Assembly (NCBI GenBank): GCA_004764695.1
Contig: SMSO01000035.1
Span: 4,283,040-4,347,039, forward strand
Source: Schizochytrium sp. TIO01
Lineage: Eukaryota; Sar; Bigyra; Thraustochytrida; Thraustochytriidae
Direction: 5' to 3'
DNA: 64,000 nt
Made by a program: the position numbers and the translations under genes. Positions 1 through 11,474 of this stretch are shown piece by piece (within the stretch, counting starts at the first letter, position 1; each line of letters begins with the position of its first letter). A model generated the notes under the pieces. That model was not told the origin of the DNA and did no database searches. It worked only from the letters and a program-made list of their open reading frames with translations.

Positions 1-974
1 CTGCTTATTCTTATTCTAATGTAAACCTTATTTCCAATGGGTTTTACAAAGGGACACCAAGAACTCTGGCAATGTCTTGTCCACTAGTTCCTTCGATTGG
101 AGATCTCAGCACTCACATTCTTGTGGCATCGCGCGTCTCTCCTCCTCCGTTCACTAGCTCATTCAGAGCACAATTAGAATGGGGGTTTATCCTATTTCCA
201 TAAAGTCTACAATGTGCTAGGTACAACACCAAATGACCTCCTACTACCCTGCTGACTCGTGTTGCAATCGTCAGGTAATGAGCGATTATGTAACTTATTT
301 GCTGCCGATAGAAGCGGCTAGAATTTGATTGTTAACCAAACACAGGCCTCCTTCGTTTCCAGAACGAGGGCATGTAACGTGTGCGAAGTGATGGCGAGGA
401 TAAAGAAAAGACGACGAAGGTGAACACAATGAAGGATAATGAAGGAAATGTCTACATAGGTGGACCATCGTGCATCCCGCTCCACCACATCGCTGTTGAC
501 TTCGAGGCTTCCCAGCTTTCAACTGTGTTTTGCATTGCTCCCAACCTTGCAGAACTTCTTCGCTCGTGGCATTTCGCTGTCTACAAGTGAATGTTCTTTC
601 GTCAGCTCCGCTTCTCTCCGAGTTGCCTCCTCCCTGCATTGTGTCCTCGCTGCACTGCAAAGTTGCACTGCAATGGCTTGCTGTGCTTGACCCAAATTGC
701 TGTGCGTGCTACATACAAAGTACATAGGCTAAAGCACTCGCAGGGAATATGGTACCGCGTAGTATCTTCTTTCGAGAGAGCTCTAACTAGGCCTGGCTAG
801 CGCCTTGCTAGCAGAAAGAGAGCAAATCTATTTCCATGAGATTTTCAAGAGTTGTTCTTCGTATTACAATTGATTTGGAGTCTAAGTGAATGAATGCACA
901 GATGACGAATAGGGACCTAATCGAAGTAGAATCCTCCTCCCAAGGACGCAGAGCAGCAACCAGCGAGCGCAGGG
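1..974. other. 5' flank, no gene recognised
   Basis: Only short overlapping open frames lie here, none with family resemblance. The last part is presumably the promoter and 5' leader of the gene starting at 975. No TATA box or other element could be assigned with confidence. Confidence 0.5.
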
Positions 975-3902
975 ATGCAGGTGGCGGACACGTCGGACGC
1001 TCCAAGCGGGCCCGGGACCAGCTCGGGCGGCTTGGACTTTGCCGGCGAGGCTGCCAGCGGAGTCCCCTTAGGGGAGGAAAGTGGAGCTGATGCCAGGGAC
1101 GAGAAAGATGAGGGTAACACGGATCTTGGGACTGGAGAACATGGAGAAGAAGACACCGGAGAAACAAGGAAAGCGGCTGAAGCCATGACATCTAGCCGCA
1201 CTGTGGCGGCAAAGGAAGGGGGAGATGACGAGGGAAACGTTGAGGACACGATTGAGAGCCCTGATAAGAATGGTGGTGGTGGAAGGAGTAATATTCTGGA
1301 TGGGGACAAGGGTCGTGATCCTACGCTAGGTGACGAAGATGGAAACGAAGATGTAGAAGCATCCGATGAAGAAGACGATGATGAGGAGAACCTCGGCGCA
1401 GCGTTGTTTGCCGATAAACTTATTGAAGAGCTGAAAAGAGAAAACCCACCCCTAGTACCGCGTGCACCGAATTTGCGAGCAGTTTTAGGACTCGCGGATG
1501 ACGTGCTACTTGTGAGGACCGCAGACCTTGTTCGAAAAGCCATGGACGAGCTCGCGCTTGCTCTACACTGGCATCTACTATACACACTCGTGCACTCAGC
1601 GTGGCATGCGCATCGGCACTCCAATCTGCATCTTGGGGTAATTCGATTTCGCGGAAAGTCGCTAGTACAACCAGTCCGAGGGCGACAACCTCGTGGGAAA
1701 CGCCCTCCCCCCCCTGAGGTTGAGCTTCGTGTGCAGGAAGATGCAAATGGGAATGTATACATCGAAGGTCTTGAGGAGTTCCAACAAATACAGTCTTTGG
1801 ATCTTCGAGTTCTATTGAGTCACGTTGTCCGTGTAAATACAACCTCGCGTGGCATGTGGACCTTTAAACACCGTCATACAACAGAAACCTACTACCCACA
1901 AAATATAGTACGCCTGGCACAGTTGTTGGGCACTTGTGCAAACTTTTTTTCGCATCGAAATGCAGTTGTTCCCCGCACTGTATCCGATAATCCTACTGAC
2001 CAGGCGCATGATTTTGAGGATATTCGCTCTCGAGAGGTCAAAGTAAGTACTACTTTTTTCGCTGCTTTGGACGACCTGGTTGTAGCTATGCATGAAACTA
2101 CTCGTCAGCTACAATTTTACCATGAGCCTCGAATCCCTCTAGATGATCTCTACTTGGATGGTCAGAAGTGGGTCCACGGTTTTTGCAGGTCACTTTTAGA
2201 TGCTTGTAGCTCGCACCTCCGATCTGTAACAAGCATTCGCTCCCTTTTTGGAAAAATTTGTGATAGTGGCGAAATACGAGACACCCCTCTTAGTGCAGAT
2301 AAACTACAAATCCTTCTTTCGTCGTTGGAGCAAATTCAAGAACAGGTTGCTGATTCTGAATCAGAGGAATTGTCCTCTATGCGTGAACGCGCAGGCTCAC
2401 GAAATTCTATGAGTAGTGTGCAGACCTTTAGCCCACCCTCTTCTCCTCGAAAGCAAGGAAAGGGCAAGAAGTTTTCAGCAAGTCAAGGTCAACCAGCGCC
2501 GCCGCCGCTCCCTATTAGTGTAATGGTCGCTCCAGATGAAGTCATTCGTCCTGACCCTCGTGAGGTTCGCTTTGCTTTGTACACGTTATGGACCCGGTTT
2601 GGTGCTCCGGAAGGTCCAGGTGATGGCATCATGAGTGAGACAAGTGGGACTTCAACCAGAACCAGGCCACGCGTTTCTAGCATCGATAGTGCCGGAGCTG
2701 GGTCGTCGTGGCAGCAGCTGAGTACGCCTCCAGAACCAAATGAGTCTCTAGAATTTGGCACAATCCGGGTCACACGTTTGCATATTGAACAAAGCGCACG
2801 GCCACGTCTAGGAGTACAAACTTCATTCACTGTTGATCCCTTGGGCGTGACTCATGTAGATTTGATTCACCGTATGCTTGATGTCACCTTGCTTGCGTTG
2901 CGGCAAATCTTGATTCACGCATCAACATTGTACATGCAAGCACGGGCAAAAGGCGAGCGGCAAGATCCACTTTTGTCGCATGTCATTGAAAGTGCGCTTT
3001 TGCTTAAATCCAACGGTAAGACGCTTCGTGTTGATTGGCCTACCTTAAAGCTTGCACAGCTTGAAGATTCCCAGGTTGCAATATTTGAGGAAGCCTCACA
3101 CGATCCTGTATTTGGACGCCTCGAACTTTTTAGCACATTTTCGCGCCGTAAAGATGTCGGCTCAGCTGTTCAAAAGAAGCACTGGAGTCCAATTGATGTG
3201 GTAAGACACTTTTTCCGTTACGAACCAAGATTTGCCGACCCACGCTTTGTTGCAGAGTTTTTGCGCAGGCTACTGCATCCTCGCACAGGCGCTTATTTGT
3301 TTCCCGAGGCCAATGCAGTTGTGGATATCCGGGATCGCGCTATGCACCATTTTCATTTGATCCATTCTGATCACTATTCTATAAGTGAGCTCTATCATGA
3401 TCTCTCTATGATGCGCAACCTTGTTGTGAGTGTAAGTAACATGTTGCATGTTGACCCACTCCAAGGGCGCATGAAAACCCTCTGGGTGGCTATGGAGGAA
3501 TTGGAAGACTTGATTGGCCACTACAAGCGCTGGCGATCACGGCAACATGTTGCATTTCACTATATTGCACAGTCTGAACGCCTAGATGTTGCAGTCAGTA
3601 CTGTGCGAAGTCTTCTAGATTCGTATGATGAAAGCTCTGAAGCAATTGAACGCAAACTTCGATCTGATCTTGAATTTGAAGATGGCTCATCTGAGGCACT
3701 CGCATATCTGCTGGAACTGTTTGGTTCGGTGGTTGACGAAGACGGCGAAAAAGAAGAAAATCCTTATGACGCCTTAGTGGCTAATTATGATGGCGATGAC
3801 GAGGATAATAGTGCGAATGAAGATATGGGTTCATCCTCTGACGAGGAGGAGGAGGAGAATGAGGAAAATGAGGAAGAAGCAAATTCAGCTGCGTCTGAGT
3901 AG
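975..3902 (+). CDS. Large acidic protein of unknown function
   Basis: This is a single uninterrupted frame of 975 residues with no earlier in-frame ATG. I do not recognise the family. The first ~150 residues are low-complexity and rich in Glu, Asp and Gly. A folded, His- and Leu-rich region follows at roughly 150-480. A Ser/Pro-rich linker lies near 480-530 and another near 560-610. A second helical region covers about 640-920, containing WxxMEELEDLIGHY-like amphipathic stretches, and the protein ends in a very acidic tail. No signal peptide, membrane segment or catalytic motif is evident. Acidic tails of this kind are common in nuclear or chromatin-associated proteins, but that is only inference. 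The gene converges on the RING gene downstream. Length, lack of stops and ordered helices make it a secure coding call; the function is open. Confidence 0.85.
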   Translation: MQVADTSDAPSGPGTSSGGLDFAGEAASGVPLGEESGADARDEKDEGNTDLGTGEHGEEDTGETRKAAEAMTSSRTVAAKEGGDDEGNVEDTIESPDKNGGGGRSNILDGDKGRDPTLGDEDGNEDVEASDEEDDDEENLGAALFADKLIEELKRENPPLVPRAPNLRAVLGLADDVLLVRTADLVRKAMDELALALHWHLLYTLVHSAWHAHRHSNLHLGVIRFRGKSLVQPVRGRQPRGKRPPPPEVELRVQEDANGNVYIEGLEEFQQIQSLDLRVLLSHVVRVNTTSRGMWTFKHRHTTETYYPQNIVRLAQLLGTCANFFSHRNAVVPRTVSDNPTDQAHDFEDIRSREVKVSTTFFAALDDLVVAMHETTRQLQFYHEPRIPLDDLYLDGQKWVHGFCRSLLDACSSHLRSVTSIRSLFGKICDSGEIRDTPLSADKLQILLSSLEQIQEQVADSESEELSSMRERAGSRNSMSSVQTFSPPSSPRKQGKGKKFSASQGQPAPPPLPISVMVAPDEVIRPDPREVRFALYTLWTRFGAPEGPGDGIMSETSGTSTRTRPRVSSIDSAGAGSSWQQLSTPPEPNESLEFGTIRVTRLHIEQSARPRLGVQTSFTVDPLGVTHVDLIHRMLDVTLLALRQILIHASTLYMQARAKGERQDPLLSHVIESALLLKSNGKTLRVDWPTLKLAQLEDSQVAIFEEASHDPVFGRLELFSTFSRRKDVGSAVQKKHWSPIDVVRHFFRYEPRFADPRFVAEFLRRLLHPRTGAYLFPEANAVVDIRDRAMHHFHLIHSDHYSISELYHDLSMMRNLVVSVSNMLHVDPLQGRMKTLWVAMEELEDLIGHYKRWRSRQHVAFHYIAQSERLDVAVSTVRSLLDSYDESSEAIERKLRSDLEFEDGSSEALAYLLELFGSVVDEDGEKEENPYDALVANYDGDDEDNSANEDMGSSSDEEEEENEENEEEANSAASE

Positions 3903-4505
3903 GAGTGACAGCTCAGTTTCATGAGCTTAAAGGAGGAATGCCACGACAAGACGAAACGCAGAAAGGCAGCATCGCACTGCAGGTTAGAATGTGTCAGTAC
4001 TAGTCGTTTGTAGATAACCAACCAAAGCTATATATCATTAAAAATTTTGTGTTATCGCAGACAATCTTATAAAATGAATGCAACTTGTTTGTTTCGTCCA
4101 GTTCGCGTCTAAAATGTTGCAAGATAATACACTAACAGATCAATGGACAAAAAGCCAATATTATTTTGGAATTTACTTCCACAGAAGAAGCAATGCTTGC
4201 GTAGATAAGTTTATAGTTGTTTCATTTAGCCTGCACAAAATTGCCCTAGAACTAAATTAATGAAAAATCAGAACTCAAAGTTGGCCATGTAAATAAGATA
4301 TCTCTTTAAACGTATGGGAGACGCAAACACCAATGTACAAAATCACCCTCACATACGATTTTGCGTACCAGCAGCGATTTAATTCCGACTTTAGCAGACT
4401 ACTTAATTATGTAAAAGACTCCAGGACTAGGACCCTTGTCCCAAATTTCCGACCCCATTGTTTCCTCCCTCCTCTTGGTGTAATTTGAGATGTATTGCAC
4501 TGTTT
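3903..4505. other. Convergent 3' intergenic region
   Basis: About 600 bp between two convergent stop codons. It is AT-rich with no credible gene and should hold the 3' untranslated regions and polyadenylation sites of both neighbours. Confidence 0.6.
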
Positions 4506-5706
4506 TCATTTGCTTGTAGCTTGTAATAAGAGTTTGATTTTATCACGCTCAAGCTCTAAATCAGCGATTGAAGTATCGATCATGCAGACTTTATCAGTTG
4601 CACCTTTTTCATCTTGAAGCGCAGAGTTTGCTTTGCTTTCCTGCTCTAATAAATGTTGCTGAACAAGATCAAGTTGCGCTTGAGCTGCTGCTAACGCTTC
4701 TAGAGCGACCTTTTTTTCCTCTAATAGGGAATTTTGGGCAGCCTGATATGCTTGCACTTTAACTTTGGCAGATTGTTGAGCAGTTAAGGCATTTGTGCGC
4801 TGATTGGTCAATATACGAATTCTTGTATCCAGTGCTGCAAGGGTATCACGATACTCTGTCCCAGGGCCACGGGGCTGTATGCGATCTAGATTTGAGTTAT
4901 TGTGCTGATACGAGGCGGGGTTTCCATTCTGCCTTTGTTGAAGATGCTGCACACGACTCTGCAGGAATGTTTCAATAATACTTTGTAGACTCTTATTGAT
5001 TGCCCATGATTGTATAGGCTGATTGCATACAGGACAGGGCTGCAAAGATTCATTCTGTCCATGGAGGCAATACTGTTGTAAGCATGATTTGCAGAACGAA
5101 TGGCCGCATTGAAAAACTAGAACAGGTGCGCGTTCCTGACCACGCATGAGCTCGTAGCATATAGGACAACTATGGCTAAGGAGCTGAGAAGACAAGTAGT
5201 TTTGGATGTGGTCAGCTGCATTGTTTGCACCTACTGCAACTCCAAGCTGGTGATTAGCAACAGTGCCGGCAAGATTCGGGATCCCCCCATGTGCTGAAGA
5301 ACTGACGTTTGATGTAAGGAGTGTGTCTTCGCTTGAGGAGTAGCTACTTGCCAAGGTCGCGGTGTTTGTATGTGGGTCTACTGGTGCCAGCGATGAAGAA
5401 GGCCCTTCGACCCGTGGACTGGCATCTGGAACAATTTGATTTCTTTTTTTGCTATATGCTTTTCGTTGTGCATCTGCTCGCTTAGCTTGTTCTGCTCGAT
5501 CACGAAGCCACTGTAGTGAAGCAAGACATTAAAACTAGATTATTAGTGAGCTCAGATGTTATATGGCACGCCCTTGGGCAAGAAGTAAGATCTGCAACGA
5601 AGTACAAATCCTGCAGTGGTATTGCAAATGTTGCTTTCGAGCTGATCGAACAATAACAATACCCTGAACTTACGCGCTCCCGCCGCCGTTCCACCTCACG
5701 AAGCAT
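4506..5706 (-). CDS. RING-HC finger protein with C-terminal coiled coil (two exons)
   Basis: Probable E3 ubiquitin ligase. Exon 1 (5706-5674) encodes 11 residues starting MLREVERRRER. A 163-nt intron with a GTAAGT donor and a pyrimidine-rich CTACAG acceptor follows, and exon 2 (5510-4506) resumes in phase with WLRDRAEQAKR, giving about 345 residues. The ATG has an in-frame stop 18 nt upstream. A C3HC4 RING starts at Cys126 (CPIC), continues with CGHSFCKSC and closes with CPVC; all eight zinc ligands are present. A basic helical segment precedes the RING. A long Ala/Gln/Leu/Glu-rich coiled coil of about 110 residues follows it and probably mediates oligomerisation. The layout resembles small TRIM-like ligases, but no B-box is visible. 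Substrate unknown. Without the splice, the N-terminal basic helix would be lost. Confidence 0.82.
5511..5673 (-). other. Spliceosomal intron in the RING gene
   Basis: On the minus strand the sequence reads CGC|GTAAGT at the donor and TTCACTACAG|TGG at the acceptor. Length is 163 nt, phase 0. It contains in-frame stops, and its removal joins two basic helical coding stretches. Confidence 0.8.
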
Positions 5707-7674
5707 CACAACTATGCTTGTTTATATCGTCAGGTCAAGAAAGCAACTAAACTAGTGTGAATGAGATAAAGTTCGCATATTAAGATTCGACAACAATCAT
5801 GGTTTGTCTTCGGTAAAATATTTTCTTTAAAAAAAAAGGCAAAAGTCACTTTAATAATAAAAACAGAAAAAAAGTCAACTACCTCGTGTAAAAGAGCCGT
5901 TGGCGGTGTGTACCAGCACGACTAAACCAAGAGCTGAGGAAATCGAAGTATTACAAATGAAAGCGAATGTTAGGTTGTGTTTTCTTCTGAGAGCGATGAA
6001 AAAGGATTCTAATTTAGTTCTATATAAATTGAAGCTAATGTATCGATTCAACGAAGCTGCTCATATGATCGATCACCCTTCATCACGATGGCCCTCAAGC
6101 TCGTCAATGACAGATTCCTAGTATTAATGACGTATATTATGGAGTGTTAAAGTAGATCAAGATATATAATACATTCTATTGTCTCTGTTCTGGTTAAGTG
6201 CTCTCTCATGAGCAGTGCAGAAGTATTCACCTAAAATTGTGGTTGCGGTAGCATTTCCTGGTGATGAAACTAGTATCTACGAGCTGGGTGCATCCTCACT
6301 CTATATTTATAGAAAAGGATACCGACTTACCTCAGAAACTCACTTTCTCAAGTATTACTAGGATAAAAAAACTTCAACCACTACGATGTCCTGAGTTTAT
6401 CAGAGATGTTTCAAATTCTTTTTTTTTAAATATCTAGATGGCCTCGTCTTTCCCAGTACGATTCCGTTCATCTTATGAAGCATTTGAAGAGAGACAAATA
6501 TCAAAGCATAAAAAAATCAGGGCTAAACATAGACTAGAGAGCTGGCATACCAACTATCTATGCAAAGCGCTTAGGTGAGTCCGCGTTGTCAATATATGCA
6601 TACATGTATATATACAAATATTTGTCAGAATCAAGAGGTAAAGTGAAAAGGGTCAAATAATTAAATTAGGAAAAGAAAGATACCGGGATTTAAAGTGAAT
6701 TGCCTTGCTGATATACTCTGGCGTGAAATTTTCTGATTTGGATATTATTTTATGTAGCACGGACCGTTTGATGAACAGGATGATAAAGCGAATACAGGCC
6801 TTTCTGGGTAATCTTTGTCTTGACAACGCTTATCAACGCCGCACCGTTCACCAACCATAAGCAAAAGTACTACATAATGCTGCTTGGTAAAACTTCATAA
6901 AGATATACTAAACTAACTCAATGAGTATCATATACTCCAACTTCATAATTACTAGAAGAGTAAAATGGAAGTTACGTCACCCCTGGTCCCAAGTTCTGTG
7001 CAAAGGTCAAACAGTCCTTTGTAGTATAAAGGTCGCCACTACCATCTTCGTTGCTTTGAAGTTTCCTGAGCAAAGACTCCAGATAGAAATCCTATTGATA
7101 CCATCTTCTCACTTCATCTTTGTCAACTCTAGCATTCTGTTTAGGTTTTAGCTTCACGTAATACTAGGTCAGACAGACCTAAATAAATTGCTTCCGTTCT
7201 TGAAACTTTTCCAAGGCAACTCAATTAAAGTTCGATCACCTATGTAATACGTTCAGCTACTTGTGTAAACGAATATTGATAAAAATGCGAGCGTGATTTT
7301 GCGCATTCCCAACATCATCGTATATTAACAAGAACTTCTTGCCAACTGCGATCTCCTATTCACTCAGAAAATCTACTACGTTTGCGGGTAGTGATTATAT
7401 CATTGAATTTAACAAGAACGCACCAAAAGGCATCTTGTTTAGGCCTGTCTTGGGAAGTTTCAAAATCTGAGTGTATCAAATTTGAATACCCGCCAAATCA
7501 ATGAAGGAAAGGAGAAGAAAGGGGTTCAAAGGTTCACATACCTACGCCAAACCATCATCCACAGCTTTTCCTTTTTTATGATTACTCTGATAGTTCAATG
7601 CAAACGTAGGACTATCTTATTCCTTCCTTTTCTCTTCGCAACTTCGAACTATCATTCTTTCACTTGGTTTGAAT
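5707..7674. other. AT-rich intergenic DNA, no gene seen
   Basis: About 2 kb between two minus-strand genes. Only short frames (up to 76 codons) of biased, hydrophobic composition occur, as expected by chance in AT-rich DNA. It should contain the RING gene promoter and the PARP gene 3' end. Confidence 0.55.
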
Positions 7675-9357
7675 TTAGCTGCTGATTGATGAGGCCGGCT
7701 GCTGTGTAGGTACCACGTCCTTGTGTTCATAAGTAATAAGATAATCCGGCATTGATTGATGGGGATCAAACACACCAACGAAACTAGACGGCTCCTCATC
7801 CACAAAGGTTTTTGTACGACACATCACTGAATCATATAAAACATTAGCAGGTCCTCTTCTCATTGCAGGAGGGCGAACGCGTCCCTTAAAGCTCGAGACA
7901 CTGCACAGGTTCCCACAGGCAACGCGAGCTAGCAAAATTTGTGACTTCTTTTCAGTGAGGAGCCGGTGTGGGTAGTACATGGCACATACATTCGCACGAA
8001 GGCTAAAATGAATCGACCGCCCGATAAAGTTTGACTCTTTGCAAACCCGGGAATCAAAACCTGCTGTTCCTAAACAAATTCCATCTGGGGAGTTTTTACT
8101 CGTGCCGTGGAACAACCAGCGTTCATTCACATTGGAAAAGTTCGGTTTGTATGCAAGGCCATCGCAGAATGACTTGTATCGATAGTCCAGATAAGGGTTG
8201 TGCACCTTTTCAATTTTGGTGATGCAAAGTCGCTGCTTTTGGTTATCCTCTGTTATCTTGATATCTCCATCGTCGAAGCAATCTTTAACAGCGTTCCAGC
8301 GTTTGGAACCCTCAAAAATAGGCAGGTATCTTCCAGGACTGTTTTTCTCAAGATCTCTGCACATTTCCTCGTGAACACAATACTCCCAAAGGTCAGTCCA
8401 TGTAGCTTGATCTGAATTACTCTCCATATGCGCAAGCAAAATATCAATTGCTGGAGGTTCGTTGGGCTTTTGTAAATAACTAGTAGTCCATTGATCTAAG
8501 GCAGGCTCCTTTTTTTGGAAATGCGCACTGCTGTCCCTGTATACTACCTGGTCTTCAAGTGCAGGGTCGCCATACTCGTCACAATCCTGCAAAAGCTGTT
8601 CATCAGATAGAAGGCTGCTGATTTCTACATCTAACATGGAGGATTCTCCGTCCTTTTCGGACGTACAAGTGTTGGCAAACGGATTTTCATTGGAGGCAGG
8701 CCGGACTTTGATCTTGTTTCTGCAGTGTTCGGAGCTTCCCTCCACGGTCTGCACAATTAACACCGCATCAGGATAAAAGTCTACAAGTTGTTCGGCATAT
8801 TTTTTTGCGGTCGGCGTGAGCGATACAACTCCGCCTCCACTGCGAATCACCGCAGCCACAGCGTTTGTTTTGACGTTAAACTCCTGCTCCTTCGGGCCTT
8901 CAGGTTTTTTCGATTCACCGGGCTCCACTTTCACCTCCTTTACGTTCGTCGTAGTCGTTGTCGCCCCCTCAGAGTTCTCTGTTTTAATTTCTTCTCCGCG
9001 GCGCTTTGAAGGATATTGCTGCGAGGTATCCCTTACCTCCAGGAATTTTCTTTTGAGCGGGTTCGTTTGCTTGCTGTTAGACTCCTTCGTCTCCAGCTTT
9101 TCGTCCAGAGGCTGCTGCTCCTTCTTCAGCTGCGGCTGAGACTCCGCGTTGTGTCGTGGTGTGGAGCGGAGGTCCAAGAGGCGATTGTTTATGCCGTCCT
9201 GCTGCATAATCCCAACCGCCATTCTCCGGGGGCAAGCCCCGGCGGCCACCTGAAAGGGGTGCTTACGCAGCCTCGCCTGCGAGGGCCTGCGGCGAGGTCT
9301 CTGGAACTCTCCTCCGTGCGGAAGTAGGTTTGACCTGAAGCCGGTGTAAGCTGTCAT
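7675..9357 (-). CDS. PARP-domain ADP-ribosyltransferase (probable mono-ART)
   Basis: A 560-residue protein starting at MTAYTGFRSN (the frame opens upstream without an ATG; the start has A at -3). The first ~300 residues are disordered and rich in Lys, Glu and Pro, with basic patches that could be nuclear signals. The C-terminal ~190 residues are a PARP catalytic fold. NERWLFHGTS carries the NAD-binding His417. GRSIHFSLRA corresponds to the GxYFA segment but has His450 where the catalytic Tyr normally sits. A block QILLARVACGN follows, and then FVGVFDPHQSMPDYLITY near the C-terminus. The position of the poly-ADP-ribose glutamate appears non-acidic, as in PARP10/14-like mono-transferases. No WWE, macro or zinc-finger domain was recognised. 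The Tyr-to-His change means activity cannot be assumed. A PARG-like hydrolase lies about 19 kb away. Confidence 0.88.
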   Translation of the reverse strand: MTAYTGFRSNLLPHGGEFQRPRRRPSQARLRKHPFQVAAGACPRRMAVGIMQQDGINNRLLDLRSTPRHNAESQPQLKKEQQPLDEKLETKESNSKQTNPLKRKFLEVRDTSQQYPSKRRGEEIKTENSEGATTTTTNVKEVKVEPGESKKPEGPKEQEFNVKTNAVAAVIRSGGGVVSLTPTAKKYAEQLVDFYPDAVLIVQTVEGSSEHCRNKIKVRPASNENPFANTCTSEKDGESSMLDVEISSLLSDEQLLQDCDEYGDPALEDQVVYRDSSAHFQKKEPALDQWTTSYLQKPNEPPAIDILLAHMESNSDQATWTDLWEYCVHEEMCRDLEKNSPGRYLPIFEGSKRWNAVKDCFDDGDIKITEDNQKQRLCITKIEKVHNPYLDYRYKSFCDGLAYKPNFSNVNERWLFHGTSKNSPDGICLGTAGFDSRVCKESNFIGRSIHFSLRANVCAMYYPHRLLTEKKSQILLARVACGNLCSVSSFKGRVRPPAMRRGPANVLYDSVMCRTKTFVDEEPSSFVGVFDPHQSMPDYLITYEHKDVVPTQQPASSISS

Positions 9358-9550
9358 TTGTTTCTTCTTTAAAAAGAGAACACCCAAGAGAGGAACAGAA
9401 CGCTACCCTTCTCACGCACACACACCAACAATCGAGCCTCGCGAGTTCCAGGATAGCAGACCAAGCAATCGATGCTCGAGATACGAGACTTGGTCCCTCG
9501 CTGGTCTTTGGTTTTTGCCTTCGGTATTTGCCTTCGCCGTGGCCGTTGCC

Positions 9551-9573
9551 TTCGTCTTCGTCTTCGTTTTCGT
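9551..9573. repeat. TTCGTC hexanucleotide repeat
   Basis: Four near-perfect copies of a TTCGTC unit, in the upstream flank of the PARP gene. Confidence 0.7.
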
Positions 9574-9920
9574 CTCTGGCTGCGGCTCGTATAGAAACGT
9601 GCTTACTAGTAAATTCACTAACAAAGCGAAAAGGTACCGCAATTAAGAATGGTAGCGCAACTATCTTGATTTTGAGGTCTACAAGTATTTCGCAATTGAA
9701 GGGGCCGATTCCGGTTCTGTAGACACAGCATCGCCTTGATAACCGTTATTGGGTCGAAAGTACTCAATATCATGGCTTTTGCTCTTGATTTTAATTGTTT
9801 TGACATTTTAAAAAAATAATTTAAAGCCACTCCTTAAATTTAAAAAAAAAAAAGGATAAAAAATACACCGAATCCCGGCTAACAGTCTAACAGTTTTATT
9901 TATAAGAACACAATGTGAAG

Positions 9921-9936
9921 CATATATATATATATA
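9921..9936. repeat. TA dinucleotide repeat
   Basis: Short pure (TA)n run in AT-rich intergenic DNA. Confidence 0.7.
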
Positions 9937-11442
9937 GGCCTAGTCATTCTATTGCTCGCTCTCAGCAAAAAAAAAAAAAGGTATCTAACTAATCCCGGGA
10001 ATTTAGCCTCTGCAAGGCGAAGCTGATGCATTCGTTAATTCGCCATGCAAGGATTTAAAGGGACCTCTATTTCGTCGTTGCTCTCATCTAAAATCTGGCA
10101 AAGTCTTGCAGTTTCAGTCACATTTAACTACAGTTTTCCCGCTCATTTGCTTCGAATTTTGCGGAGAAAGACTGAATCATACGTGATTACATTACATCCC
10201 AGACGCTCTCTGGAATTTCTTGGGACTGAAATTTACTCCAGTCAATCTGCAATATAAACATGGATTTTAATTTATTAAACCGATAACCTATCAATGCTTA
10301 ATATATTCAAATATGCTTGAAGACTATGCAAAAAAAATTCAAGCTATCACTATTATCATAGTCTATATTTTTAAGCAACATAAATCTCGTCGTACTCTCA
10401 TTATCAACGTTCTATTTCGAGAGCAGCAATACCAGTAATTCTAGAAAACGAAGGAGCTTGGACTCCTCTAGTCAATAGCTACGGCTTGTTTTAGAGAAAT
10501 AAACTTACACTTAGCTTTATTTGTATTTTAATAAATGTGCGAGGTGGTTGTTCGCCTTACTGCAGCATCATTTGGAAAACTCAGAAGCTATGGAAATTTT
10601 CAAGAATCCATGACCGAAAGCAGGCTAAACACTTTCCTTTAAATTTTGAGAGCATCACTGGCAGTTAAATAAACACATACCCCTCAAGGTCGGTTAAAGT
10701 AAAAAGTTACACACCATCAGTTATACCCGGCTTCTCCCTGCTGTGTTCTCCTCACGACGGCTGGCAAGCGCTCCCGCTCTGAAATGACTCTATAGAGCAT
10801 GAACAGCCCACTTTTAAGTAATAATCAAGGAAAAAGCAAACTTAGATCAATCATGATTTTGGCCAACGTGAGTCAAGGTTCAGAACGATACGTAAGAATC
10901 TATCAATGAAACTTATGTTACCTTAAGGCTACCCACTATTATTATAATTGGAGTTGGTCCTATTGTGCGACTACTTCTACTACTAACCTCGAATGAGCAA
11001 AATCTGGGAGAGTTTTGAAAGAATTGAGCGCTATTTACCAAGACTGCACACTGCTAAAACCATGTCAAGCAGGTAAACTCGTTCGCACCGCTGATGATGT
11101 GGCAGTCCAACGATCGAGAGGCTTAGTTAGCTGCGTTCGTTCGTTCGCCTCGCTACAACCGCTGCGCGACTGCCTACGTCCTTGAATCTGCCAAGATTTT
11201 ATAACCTTGCCAACTAGCTATAAGTGTACCATCACTATCTGTTTGGAGCTCCCAAGTTAAAAAAATATTTTAATGAGCCGTACCTCTATGCATATACTTA
11301 ATGCCACGTGGGTGTATTTGGGCAGACGTTCAAGGCCTGCGTGTTTGCGCTCGTCGATAGCTAATACTGGCGATCATCATCATAACATCGCAATTCGTAC
11401 TCCATGGTGGCTGATTCTGCTGGGTTTGATTTATTTGCGCCG

Positions 11443-11474
11443 GTATGTATGTACGTATGTATGTATGTATGTAA
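11443..11474. repeat. GTAT tetranucleotide microsatellite
   Basis: About eight GTAT units with a single interruption (GTAC). Confidence 0.8.

Noticed and set aside
381-590. 69-codon frame with GNVYIGG resembling GNVYIEG in the downstream 975-aa protein
   Set aside because: Similarity covers only about a dozen residues and does not extend; probably chance rather than a gene relic.
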